The notes beneath the pieces were generated by a model, which did not search any database, had not been told where the DNA came from, and saw nothing but the letters and a program-made list of their open reading frames with translations. Both the position numbers and the translations under genes were made by a program. Shown here piece after piece: positions 18,515-26,039 of a stretch of DNA of 58,735 nucleotides (its first letter is position 1; each line of letters opens with the position of its first letter). The stretch is taken from positions 1-58,735 of the forward strand of contig NZ_JADYVD010000048.1 of the NCBI RefSeq assembly GCF_020193575.1, in the 5' to 3' direction. This DNA comes from Ensifer sp. IC4062. Its GTDB lineage: Bacteria; Pseudomonadota; Alphaproteobacteria; Rhizobiales; Rhizobiaceae.

Positions 18515-18951
18515 GCGATACCTTGGAATTGCCGATACTCGCAGCTGGCCTGCGTCATAGCGCGCGGCTGACCGTGACCCCATTTCACACCGTGCCCGAG
18601 GTCGATGATGCCTGGCCAGGCTTCAGGGACATGCCGCCGGTTTTCGCAACAGCAATGATGATCGGCTTCATCGAGCAGACCTGCATCGAAGCGTTGCGTC
18701 CCTATCTCGCGTATGAACAACGCACCGTCGGCACTCATATCGATGTCAGCCATGTCGCGCCAACACCCGTTGGCATGTCGGTAACGGCGGATGTCGAACT
18801 GATCGCCGTCGACGAAAGGTCGCTTCTCTTCAAAGTCTCCTGCTGCGACGAAGCCGGTCTGATCGGCCAAGGCACCCATCGTCGCGCCATAATCGACCTG
18901 AGCCGGTTTACCCGGCGATTGGCTGACAAGGCCGCCAAGCGAGATAGTTGA
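18511..18951 (+). CDS. FlK-like hot-dog thioesterase
   Basis: A 146-residue hot-dog-fold thioesterase close to Streptomyces FlK, the fluoroacetyl-CoA thioesterase. The catalytic trio is present with FlK spacing: Thr47, Glu55 (8 later) and His81 (26 later), in the segments PPVFATAMM, GFIEQ and VSHVAPTPVG. Most members of this family are not fluoroacetyl-specific, so another small acyl-CoA is likely. It is the last gene of the MarR-methyltransferase operon; its stop codon lies inside the first of three operator-like repeats of the next regulator. Confidence 0.8.
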   Translation: MSDTLELPILAAGLRHSARLTVTPFHTVPEVDDAWPGFRDMPPVFATAMMIGFIEQTCIEALRPYLAYEQRTVGTHIDVSHVAPTPVGMSVTADVELIAVDERSLLFKVSCCDEAGLIGQGTHRRAIIDLSRFTRRLADKAAKRDS

Positions 18952-19000
18952 CATTGTCAGGCATTACATGACAAAGTCAGCGATATATCTGACAACGTCA
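18949..19000. promoter_or_regulatory. Three tandem TGACAnnGTCA sites upstream of marR-gnat
   Basis: TGACATTGTCA (18949-18959), TGACAAAGTCA (18969-18979) and TGACAACGTCA (18990-19000) are spaced 20 and 21 bp start to start, two helical turns. They fill the gap before the MarR-GNAT start codon at 19017. The spacing suggests cooperative binding of dimers on one face of the DNA, most simply autoregulation. Confidence 0.75.
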
Positions 19001-19016
19001 ACTAAATGAGTGTTCG

Positions 19017-19952
19017 ATGCCGCAGGTCGATCAGGAAGATTATGTGGCCGCGGTGCGCCGCTTCAGCCGCTTTTACACACGCCGCGTCGGTCTGCTGCAC
19101 GAGGGCCTGCTTGGCGGTCCCCTGTCGTTGGCCGAAGGCCGCCTCGTTTATGAGCTCGCGCAGCGCAAGACATCCACGGCCAAGGAGCTTGGTGCCGAGC
19201 TCGAACTCGATTCCGGATATCTCAGCCGTCTCCTGAGGACTCTTGAAGAGCGCGGTCTCGTCTCGAAAAGCCCGTCGCAGGAGGACGGACGGCAGGTTCT
19301 GATCTCGCTGACCCCGGCAGGCCGCGAGAGCTTCGCTACCATCGACGCGCGCTCGCGCGACGAAGTGAGCGCCATGCTCGATCGTCTCTCACTGCCCGAG
19401 CGGCGGAAGCTCGCCATGGCACTTGCCGAGGCCGAGCGTCTGCTCGGAGGGCCGACCCCGGAGCCTGCTCGCGTCCCCTATCTCCTCCGCACACATCAGC
19501 CCGGAGACATGGGTTGGATCGTCCATCGTCATGGCGTGCTCTATTCCGAGGAATACGGATGGGACGAGAGGTTTGAGGCTCTCGTCGCCCAGATCACGGT
19601 CGATTTCATTCAAAACTTCAAGCCGAAGCGCGAGCGTTGCTGGGTCGCCGAGCGCGACGGCGATATCGTCGGCTCTGTCTTCCTGGTTGAAGAATCGGCC
19701 GCAGTCGGCAAGCTCCGCCTCCTCTACACCGAACCGAGCGCGCGCGGTCTCGGGATCGGCCGTCGGCTCGTCGAGGAATGCATCCGCTTTGCGCGACAGG
19801 CGGGTTATTCGAAGGTCACCCTCTGGACCAATGACATCCTGGCCGCCGCAAGGCATATCTACCAAACGACAGGTTTTCATCTCGTGCACGAGGAGAGGCA
19901 CCATAGTTTCGGGCACGATCTGGTCGGGCAGAATTGGGAGCTAGTGCTGTGA
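19017..19952 (+). CDS. MarR-GNAT fusion protein (HTH plus N-acetyltransferase)
   Basis: A 311-residue two-domain protein. Residues 1-140 form a MarR winged HTH (recognition region ELDSGYLSRLLRTLEERGLV, wing PSQEDGRQVLISLT). Residues 155-311 form a GNAT acetyltransferase with the acetyl-CoA loop ARGLGIGRRLVEE near 245 and the C-terminal ARHIYQTTGF motif. Such fusions are common in rhizobia but their acetylation targets are mostly unknown. No ribosome site precedes the ATG. Three tandem operators lie directly upstream. Confidence 0.88.
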   Translation: MPQVDQEDYVAAVRRFSRFYTRRVGLLHEGLLGGPLSLAEGRLVYELAQRKTSTAKELGAELELDSGYLSRLLRTLEERGLVSKSPSQEDGRQVLISLTPAGRESFATIDARSRDEVSAMLDRLSLPERRKLAMALAEAERLLGGPTPEPARVPYLLRTHQPGDMGWIVHRHGVLYSEEYGWDERFEALVAQITVDFIQNFKPKRERCWVAERDGDIVGSVFLVEESAAVGKLRLLYTEPSARGLGIGRRLVEECIRFARQAGYSKVTLWTNDILAAARHIYQTTGFHLVHEERHHSFGHDLVGQNWELVL

Positions 19953-20045
19953 CGGCTGACAGCTCCGCGTTGAACGCCGCGCAATTACCCCTCGGAAGGG
20001 CCGACTCGGCGTCGGTTGTGAGGACTAGACCGGAGACCGTGACCC

Positions 20046-20516
20046 TTATGACGGGTGACTGAAGCGGGCGACCTGCGCATCCTTCATCAGGCTGCGGAAG
20101 TTTGGTCCGCTGACATGCACCAGTGTCTTGTGATCGCCGCCTTCGAAATAGACGTCGCTGACGTTGCCGAGGCTCTCGTCAAGGACCACCGGCACATTAT
20201 AGGCCGATCCGATGGGCGGCACCGCGCCGGTATCGCAATCGGCGAAGAGCGTGCTGACCTCCTCCTCCGAAGCGAGGCCGAGGCGCCTATTCATCACGTC
20301 CTGCAACGTGGAGAGCTCGATCCGATGCGTGCTCGGAACGACGGCGAGAAAGTACCCCATTTCGTGATGCACGACCACGGACTTGGCAAGCCTGCTGCCC
20401 GGAACATGCGCGGCCTGCGCCGACTGACTGGTGGTTGCCGTGCGGTGATGAGCGACGGTGTCATAGTCGACACCCTCGCCTTCGATGTAGTCCTGAAGTT
20501 TCCTTGCGATCGTCAT
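20046..20516 (-). CDS. YbaK/EbsC-family aminoacyl-tRNA deacylase
   Basis: A 156-residue YbaK-fold protein (SRLAKSVVVHH at about 45-55, FLAVVPSTHRIEL, GAVPPIGSAYNVPVVLDESL). The family hydrolyses mischarged tRNA such as Cys-tRNA-Pro or Ala-tRNA-Pro in trans; the conserved Lys near 49 and the GxxPP region are intact. ATG at 20516 chosen because GAGGT is 7 nt upstream; a GTG at 20525 is also in frame. Monocistronic between terminators. Confidence 0.85.
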   Translation of the reverse strand: MTIARKLQDYIEGEGVDYDTVAHHRTATTSQSAQAAHVPGSRLAKSVVVHHEMGYFLAVVPSTHRIELSTLQDVMNRRLGLASEEEVSTLFADCDTGAVPPIGSAYNVPVVLDESLGNVSDVYFEGGDHKTLVHVSGPNFRSLMKDAQVARFSHPS

Positions 20517-20649
20517 CGTAGGCACCTCAATGTTGCGTAGTGACGTATCAGGAGAGACATTTTCCTCTCATCACTTGCGAAGTCAACGCCGAATGGCCGT
20601 TGCGTTGCGGAGCGCACTTCAATTCCAGGCTCACCCACGCGGTCGCAAA

Positions 20650-20686
20650 AAAGGACGGTGGCCGCGTTGTGCAGCCACCGTCCTTT
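20650..20686 (-). terminator. Rho-independent terminator after the first SDR gene
   Basis: Perfect 13-bp arms AAAGGACGGTGGC (20650-20662) and GCCACCGTCCTTT (20674-20686) with an 11-base loop. On the minus strand the stem runs into six T, so it ends transcripts of the SDR genes. Confidence 0.88.
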
Positions 20687-20756
20687 AGATCCCTGAAACT
20701 CCGGACGCAAACGCCACACACGTCTGCTGACTTGCTCCGGCAAATCGGTCCGTTCG

Positions 20757-21599
20757 TCAGGCGGGGACGCTTTCCTGAGGAAAGTCTGTGGACCCCGCGA
20801 GTTCCCGCCAAGCGGCGAGTTCGCCGGCAACATGGGCATTCTTGGCTTCGATGGCGGCGACCGTGTCGCTGCCGAAGGGCATGCGCAGCGGCGGGTTGTC
20901 GGCATGGGCGAGTTGTACCATAGCCTTTGCAAGCCGTGCCGGGTCGCCCGGCTGGGCATGGTTTGCCGTCTTGGCGAATTCACGCATGGCGCCGACGGTC
21001 TCGCTATAGTCGGAGATCGACAGCGGGCTCACCGCCAACGACTGCTCGTCCAGGAAGTCGGTCCGGAAGAAACCCGGCTCGACCACCGTCGCCTTGATGC
21101 CGAGCGGCGCCAACTCCTGCGCAAGCGCCTCTGTCAACCCTTCGATCGCGAATTTGGTCGAGCCGTAGACGCCCCAGCCGGTAAAGGCCGTATAACCGCC
21201 GATAGAGGAGATGTTGATGATATGCCCCGAGCGCTGGCTCCGCATCTGCGGCAGGATGGCACGCGTGACGGCGAGAACGCCGAAGACATTGGTGCGATAG
21301 ATCTTCTCGATTTCCTCCGCCGTTGCTTCCTCTACGGCGCCGAGCAGGCCGTAGCCGGCGTTGTTGAGCAGGACATCGATCCGGCCGAAGCGCTCGACCG
21401 CTGCCGCGGCTGCCGCCCTTGCCTGCTCCTCATTCGTGACGTCGAGAGCCAACTTAAGAAGGTTCTGGTGCTGGCCGAGGGCATCGAGGGATTCGACGCG
21501 GCGCGCCGTGGCGACGACCGCATCTCCGGCACTCAGTGCCTCCTTGGTGATCAGCGCGCCAAAGCCGCGGGAGGCACCCGTGATGAACCAGATACGCAT
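20757..21599 (-). CDS. Short-chain dehydrogenase/reductase (SDR)
   Basis: A 280-residue classical SDR: NAD(P) loop TGASRGFG (residues 7-14), NNAG near 80, catalytic Ser in INISSIGG and YGSTK near 155. An Arg pair after beta-2 (ATARR) suggests NADP preference. The substrate is not predictable. It lies 50 bp after a second SDR on the same strand, probably one operon, and ends before a strong terminator. Confidence 0.87.
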   Translation of the reverse strand: MRIWFITGASRGFGALITKEALSAGDAVVATARRVESLDALGQHQNLLKLALDVTNEEQARAAAAAAVERFGRIDVLLNNAGYGLLGAVEEATAEEIEKIYRTNVFGVLAVTRAILPQMRSQRSGHIINISSIGGYTAFTGWGVYGSTKFAIEGLTEALAQELAPLGIKATVVEPGFFRTDFLDEQSLAVSPLSISDYSETVGAMREFAKTANHAQPGDPARLAKAMVQLAHADNPPLRMPFGSDTVAAIEAKNAHVAGELAAWRELAGSTDFPQESVPA

Positions 21600-21649
21600 G
21601 GGAATATCCTTTTCCTTGAGTTGAGTTGGATGTTTCTTTGAGTTTCAAA

Positions 21650-22495
21650 TCAGTTCGATTCAGGGGCCGGGAAGTCGGCCCCTTCGGTTACTTCGGCCCA
21701 GGCATCGAAATCCCTGCGCAAGGCCTCGAGCTTCGCCCGAGCGCCGGCCAGAGCCTCGCGGCCGAGCAGCAGCCGCAGCGGCGGTTCGGCGGCATTGACC
21801 GCCATTACGATCGCACGTGCTGCCCTTTCCGGATCGCCGGGCTGCTTGCCGCTGTAACCCCTGATCCTGCGCCAGACGGCACCTGCCGTCTCCTCGTAGT
21901 CATTGATCGAGACGGTGGCCTCACCGGCGGAGCGTCCCGCCCAATCGGTGCGGAAGGGGCCGGGCTCGACAATGAGCACCTTGATGCCGAGAGGCTCGGT
22001 CTCCTTCGACAGCCCCTCGGACAAAGCCTCGACGGCGAATTTCGAGGCCGCGTAGAAGCTCAGCGACGGTACCGACCGCAGGCCGCCGACTGAAGAGATG
22101 TTGACGATCGTGCCCGAGCGTCGCCGGCGCATGCCGGGCAGGACCGCGCGCGTCATGTTGGCGAGGCCCCAGACATTGACCTCGAACATGGCGCGGACCG
22201 CATCCATGTCGCTCTCCTCGAAGGCGCCGAAATAACCGACACCGGCATTGTTGACGAGAACGTCGAGGCGCCCGAAGCGCCCCTCGGCGGCGCGTGTTGC
22301 CGCAGCAATGTCGTCTGCCTTCGTCACGTCGAGCGCGAGAGCGAGCGTGCGATCCGGCGCGATGGCCGATAGCTCGGCAACCTGCGCCACATCACGAGCC
22401 GTGACGACGACATTGTTGCCGAGCGCGATCACATGCTCTGCGAGCGCGCGGCCGAAGCCGGTTGAGCAGCCTGTGATGAACCATGTCTGTGCCAT
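21650..22495 (-). CDS. Short-chain dehydrogenase/reductase (SDR)
   Basis: A 281-residue classical SDR paralogous to its neighbour: TGCSTGFG (residues 8-15), NNAGVG, ISSVGG and the YAASK catalytic pair. The shared C-terminal region (PGDPERAARAI and LLLGREAL) shows that the two belong to the same subfamily. AGGAGG precedes the ATG. It is divergent from a LysR regulator across 143 bp, which likely controls both SDR genes. Substrate unknown. Confidence 0.87.
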   Translation of the reverse strand: MAQTWFITGCSTGFGRALAEHVIALGNNVVVTARDVAQVAELSAIAPDRTLALALDVTKADDIAAATRAAEGRFGRLDVLVNNAGVGYFGAFEESDMDAVRAMFEVNVWGLANMTRAVLPGMRRRRSGTIVNISSVGGLRSVPSLSFYAASKFAVEALSEGLSKETEPLGIKVLIVEPGPFRTDWAGRSAGEATVSINDYEETAGAVWRRIRGYSGKQPGDPERAARAIVMAVNAAEPPLRLLLGREALAGARAKLEALRRDFDAWAEVTEGADFPAPESN

Positions 22496-22638
22496 TGCGA
22501 ACTTCCTCCTTGATCGGATGAGGATCAGATCCTCAAGACCGGGGCCGACTTGCCCGCGGCGACAAGGGGAGAATGGCGCAATTCAATTTGCGTGATTAGA
22601 ATGGTAATACTCGCAATAATACTGAGCAGGATTCATCT

Positions 22639-23523
22639 ATGCGCGCGACCGACCTGTCAGAACTTGCAGCATTCGACGCCGTCGCCCGGCACCGAAGTTT
22701 CCGGAAGGCGGCCGAGGAACGTGGGGTCACGGCCTCGGCGATCAGCCATGCCGTCAGCAATCTGGAGGAGCGGGTCGGGCTTCGGCTGCTCAATCGCACG
22801 ACTCGCAGCGTCTCGCTGACGGATGCCGGCACGATGCTCCAAGCACATCTCACCCCGGCCTTCGGTGAGATCGGATCGGCGCTCGACGCGCTTAACAGGT
22901 TTCGCGAAACGCCGTTCGGGAAGGTGCGCATCAATGTACCGAATTCGATCGCCCCTTTCATCCTGGGGCGGGTGATGGGGCCGCTCATCCGGGACAACCC
23001 CAATCTGGAACTCGAGATCTCCGCGACCGACCGGCTGGTGGATATCGTCGAGGAAGGCTTCGACGCCGGCATCCGCCTCGGCGAGAGCCTTCGTGAAGGC
23101 ATGGTAGCCGTGAAGATCAGGCCTCGGCTGCGCTTCGCGGTTGTGGGCGCACCCGCGTATTTCCGCGAGCGGAACATCCCGCAGACGCCGCACGACCTGA
23201 AGGACCATGCCTGCGTCCAGAACATGTATCCGAGCGGGGTGCGCTACCCTTGGGAATTCGAGCACAAGGGCGAGGCTGTCGCCTTCCACCCGAGCGGGCC
23301 CATTGCGCTCGACGACCAGGAACTCATGGTCCAGGTGGCGCTCTCCGGCGTGGCGCTCGCCTATGTCTGGGAAAACCGCGCGCAACGCGAGATCCTCGAC
23401 GGCCGGCTGATCCGCTGCCTCGATGAATGGTGCCCGCCGGAGGACTGGTTTTATCTCTATTACCCGAGCCGCCGGAACATTTCAGCGGGGCTGCGGGCCG
23501 TAATCGAGGCGATGCGGGTGTGA
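22639..23523 (+). CDS. LysR-family transcriptional regulator
   Basis: A 294-residue LysR regulator with HTH at residues 5-62 (SFRKAAEERGVTASAISHAVSNLEERVG) and an effector domain of the CrgA/PA3398-type group (IRLGESL, FRERNIPQTPHDL). Divergent from the two SDR genes and a good candidate for their activator. The intergenic region has a loose inverted repeat, TTGCG...CGCAA, around 22588-22615. AGGA lies before the ATG. Confidence 0.86.
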   Translation: MRATDLSELAAFDAVARHRSFRKAAEERGVTASAISHAVSNLEERVGLRLLNRTTRSVSLTDAGTMLQAHLTPAFGEIGSALDALNRFRETPFGKVRINVPNSIAPFILGRVMGPLIRDNPNLELEISATDRLVDIVEEGFDAGIRLGESLREGMVAVKIRPRLRFAVVGAPAYFRERNIPQTPHDLKDHACVQNMYPSGVRYPWEFEHKGEAVAFHPSGPIALDDQELMVQVALSGVALAYVWENRAQREILDGRLIRCLDEWCPPEDWFYLYYPSRRNISAGLRAVIEAMRV

Positions 23524-23574
23524 TGGGGCCGGCACCGCGTAGCCATGACGGCCACTCATTGCCTTCGGGACGCC

Positions 23575-23934
23575 TCACACATGGCGCTCCAGCCATGCCT
23601 TCAGCGCCACCGCATTGTTTCTTTCCACGTCGCGCGCTGCGTAAAGCAACGTCACGGGACCCTTTGCCAGTTGCTCGCGCAGCTCGTGAACCGCAGCCTG
23701 CGCCGCCGCGTTCCCCAGTTCCCCCGCGTAGGCTATGCAGAACTCGTCCCATGCATCCGGCTGCCCATGGAAGCGTTTGCGCAAGGCATCGCTCGGCGCG
23801 ATGTCCTTCAGCCAGATATCGACCCCGGCCTTGTCCTTGGCAATGCCGCGCGGCCAAAGCCGGTCGACGAGGATGCGCGTGCCGTCGCTGGCCTCCGGCA
23901 CCTCGTAGACTCGCTTCAATTTCAGCGAGATCAT
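23575..23934 (-). CDS. DUF488-family protein (YeaO-like)
   Basis: A 119-residue DUF488 protein with the family motifs VDRLWPRGIAK (residues 23-33), W(L)KDIAPSDALRK, FHG and the C-terminal VTLLYAARDVERNNAVAL. The biochemical function of the family is not established. It is divergent from a MarR gene across a palindromic promoter region, so the two probably form a regulator-target pair. No strong ribosome site is visible. Confidence 0.82.
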   Translation of the reverse strand: MISLKLKRVYEVPEASDGTRILVDRLWPRGIAKDKAGVDIWLKDIAPSDALRKRFHGQPDAWDEFCIAYAGELGNAAAQAAVHELREQLAKGPVTLLYAARDVERNNAVALKAWLERHV

Positions 23935-23948
23935 CAGAAAAACTTTCC

Positions 23949-23960
23949 ATGTAGCTACAT
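23949..23960. promoter_or_regulatory. Palindrome between DUF488 gene and MarR gene
   Basis: ATGTAGCTACAT is a perfect 12-bp palindrome in the 29-47 bp between the divergent start codons. A second shorter inverted repeat (GTAT-ATGC-ATAC) follows at 23966-23977. A weak promoter TTTCCA (23945-23950)/TATATG (23967-23972) surrounds the first palindrome. Likely MarR operator. Confidence 0.55.
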
Positions 23961-23981
23961 ACTATGTATATGCATACAATT

Positions 23982-24443
23982 ATGGATAAGAAGAAGCAAC
24001 CGCCGAAAACGCTGCGCAGCGATGCCAGTGCCCTGGTAGAAATCTGCGCCGGCCTGAACAGCCGCCTCGCCGCCCGGCGCATCACCCAATTCATGGATCG
24101 CGAAATGGCGGGATGCGGACTCAACGTGGCGCAACTCGGTCTGATGGCCCAGATCGCAGCGGCGTCCGACGACACGCTCGGCGCCCTAGCGCGGCGCAGC
24201 GGGCTGGAACAATCCACCCTTTCGCGCAACCTGCGCACGCTCGAGAATGAAGGCTTGATCGAGATCGCCGTAGTCGAGACCGATTTGCGCCGCCGCGCCG
24301 TGTGGCTGACAGAGTCCGGCGCTCAACGGCTTGAGGCGGCGATCCCGGTCTGGCGCGACGCCCAAGCAAGGCTGGCGGCGCACGTTTCCCCTACCCTCGC
24401 CCGCGATCTGGCGGAAGCGACGGAGGTACTAGTCAGAGCTTGA
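23982..24443 (+). CDS. MarR-family transcriptional regulator
   Basis: A 153-residue MarR protein; recognition region RRSGLEQSTLSRNLRTLENEGLI at about 70-92, wing ETDLRRRAVWLT. An in-frame ATG at 23964 would add six residues; I prefer 23982 because it falls at the predicted transcription start of a TTTCCA/TATATG promoter. No ribosome site is seen for either. It is divergent from the DUF488 gene and converges with the PLP decarboxylase with only 2 bp between stops. Confidence 0.8.
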   Translation: MDKKKQPPKTLRSDASALVEICAGLNSRLAARRITQFMDREMAGCGLNVAQLGLMAQIAAASDDTLGALARRSGLEQSTLSRNLRTLENEGLIEIAVVETDLRRRAVWLTESGAQRLEAAIPVWRDAQARLAAHVSPTLARDLAEATEVLVRA

Positions 24444-24445
24444 AC

Positions 24446-25891
24446 TCATATCTGCCGTGAGCCCCGAATAGGACCGTCACTCTCTCGGAGCACCACCCTC
24501 CACGCCGCGATGATCGCGTCTGCGGCAACATTGCCGGCGACATCGTCGGTCAGCCATGAGATCACCGAAACCCGCATCACCTTGCGGCCACGCCAGAGCG
24601 CGCCGCCGCAGAAGCAGACACCGTCAGTCTGTATCCGCTCGATCGTCCGCTGGGTGAGCCAGTCGGCCTCGTCGTCCGCGTGTGTCGCACCGAAACGCAC
24701 GAGGATCTGGTTGAGCACGACGTCGTTCAGTACTGCGATTCCCTCTTCCGACCTCAGTCTTTCGGCCATTCCACGGGCGACCTGGCAATGACGCTCGACC
24801 ACGGCGGCTATCCCGTCACGCCCGAGATGCTTGATCATTGCCCAGGTGGCAAAGCCGCGGGCACGACGAGACAATTCCGGGACGAAATGGCTCGGATCCC
24901 GCTCGCCCTCAAAGCTCGGCGGCAGGTAGCTCGCCGCAATCGTCATGGCCCGGCGATGCGCCTCTTCGTCGCGAACGATGGCGTAACCGCAGTCATAGGG
25001 CGTCTGCAGCCATTTGTGACCATCGGTCGCCCAGGAATCGGCGCCGTCGACGCCTTTGGCGAGGCCGCTCCTTTGCGGACAGGCGCGCGCCCAGAGGCCA
25101 AACGCGCCATCGACATGAACCCAGGCGCCGATGTCCCTGGCGATAGGGATGATGCGGTCGAAATCGTCGAATGCGCCCGTATTGATCTGCCCCGCCTGAA
25201 GGATGGCAATGCAGGGTCCGGAAACCTTGCCAGCCGCCTCGGCGAAATCGGAAACGAGGATGCAGCCGGCATCGTCGGTCTTCACGCGGACGACCCGGTC
25301 GTGCCCAAGACCGAGAAACTGCAGCGCGGAGAAAACCGTCGCGTGGGCATCGTCGCCAATCAGAACCGTGACCGGCGCTGCGCCGAACAGGCCCTGCGCT
25401 TCGGCGTCCCAGCCGACCTTCCGCAGCACGTCGCCGCGTGCCGCGGCAAGGCAGACGAAGTTGGCGGCCGTCGCCCCGGTTACGAACCCGACGGAACTTT
25501 CTCTCGGCAGATCGAGGAGATCGAGCAGCCAGTTGCCGGCAACCGCCTCGGCCGCCGCGGCAGCCGGCGTTGCACGATGGTTGCCGGTGTTCTGGCCCCA
25601 GGCACTCGTCAGCCAGTCGGCGGCGACGCCCACGGGATGCGACCCGCCGATGACCCAGCCGAAGAAACGCGGGCCCGTCATCGCGTGAAGTCCGGGTTCC
25701 GCCTCCGCCACAAGCGCGTCGATCACCTCAAGGCCAGCATCCCCTCGCTCTGGCAGAGGTTCGCGAAACGCCTCAAGCGATGCTTCATAAGAGACCCGCG
25801 GCCTTTGCGGGCCTGCGGATATGCTTTCGCGGAAGCGGACGGCATGTTCCGTCGCGCGCTGAAACAGGTCGCGTACCGACTCCTCCTTCAT
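24446..25891 (-). CDS. PLP-dependent group II decarboxylase family protein
   Basis: A 481-residue PLP enzyme of the aromatic-amino-acid/glutamate decarboxylase family. The cofactor Lys lies in the motif TDGHKWLQ near residue 300, and the ring-stacking His is in GDDAHATV near 185. The WGQNTGNH segment near 90 differs from that in animal AADC, so the substrate is uncertain. Length matches the family (470-490). GGAGGGG precedes the ATG. It stands alone. Confidence 0.82.
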   Translation of the reverse strand: MKEESVRDLFQRATEHAVRFRESISAGPQRPRVSYEASLEAFREPLPERGDAGLEVIDALVAEAEPGLHAMTGPRFFGWVIGGSHPVGVAADWLTSAWGQNTGNHRATPAAAAAEAVAGNWLLDLLDLPRESSVGFVTGATAANFVCLAAARGDVLRKVGWDAEAQGLFGAAPVTVLIGDDAHATVFSALQFLGLGHDRVVRVKTDDAGCILVSDFAEAAGKVSGPCIAILQAGQINTGAFDDFDRIIPIARDIGAWVHVDGAFGLWARACPQRSGLAKGVDGADSWATDGHKWLQTPYDCGYAIVRDEEAHRRAMTIAASYLPPSFEGERDPSHFVPELSRRARGFATWAMIKHLGRDGIAAVVERHCQVARGMAERLRSEEGIAVLNDVVLNQILVRFGATHADDEADWLTQRTIERIQTDGVCFCGGALWRGRKVMRVSVISWLTDDVAGNVAADAIIAAWRVVLRESDGPIRGSRQI

Positions 25892-26039
25892 GAAGCCCCT
25901 CCGGCCAAACCGCCGGCCCTCACCGCCGACAATGACAACTCCTTACGCCTCTGTTCTGCCGTCACGACAGGAGGCAGGCCATGCGCGTGATGAACGCGCA
26001 TGGCATGGTTTTTTTGCGTGAGCGGCAGATCTTCCAGGC

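Noticed and set aside
18511..18951. Naming the thioesterase as a fluoroacetate-resistance gene
   Set aside because: The catalytic trio is shared by many family members; no fluoroacetate-related gene is nearby and specificity residues were not verified.
24680..25990. Long + strand open frame opposite the PLP decarboxylase
   Set aside because: Shadow frame; the minus strand has the PLP Lys motif and full family length.
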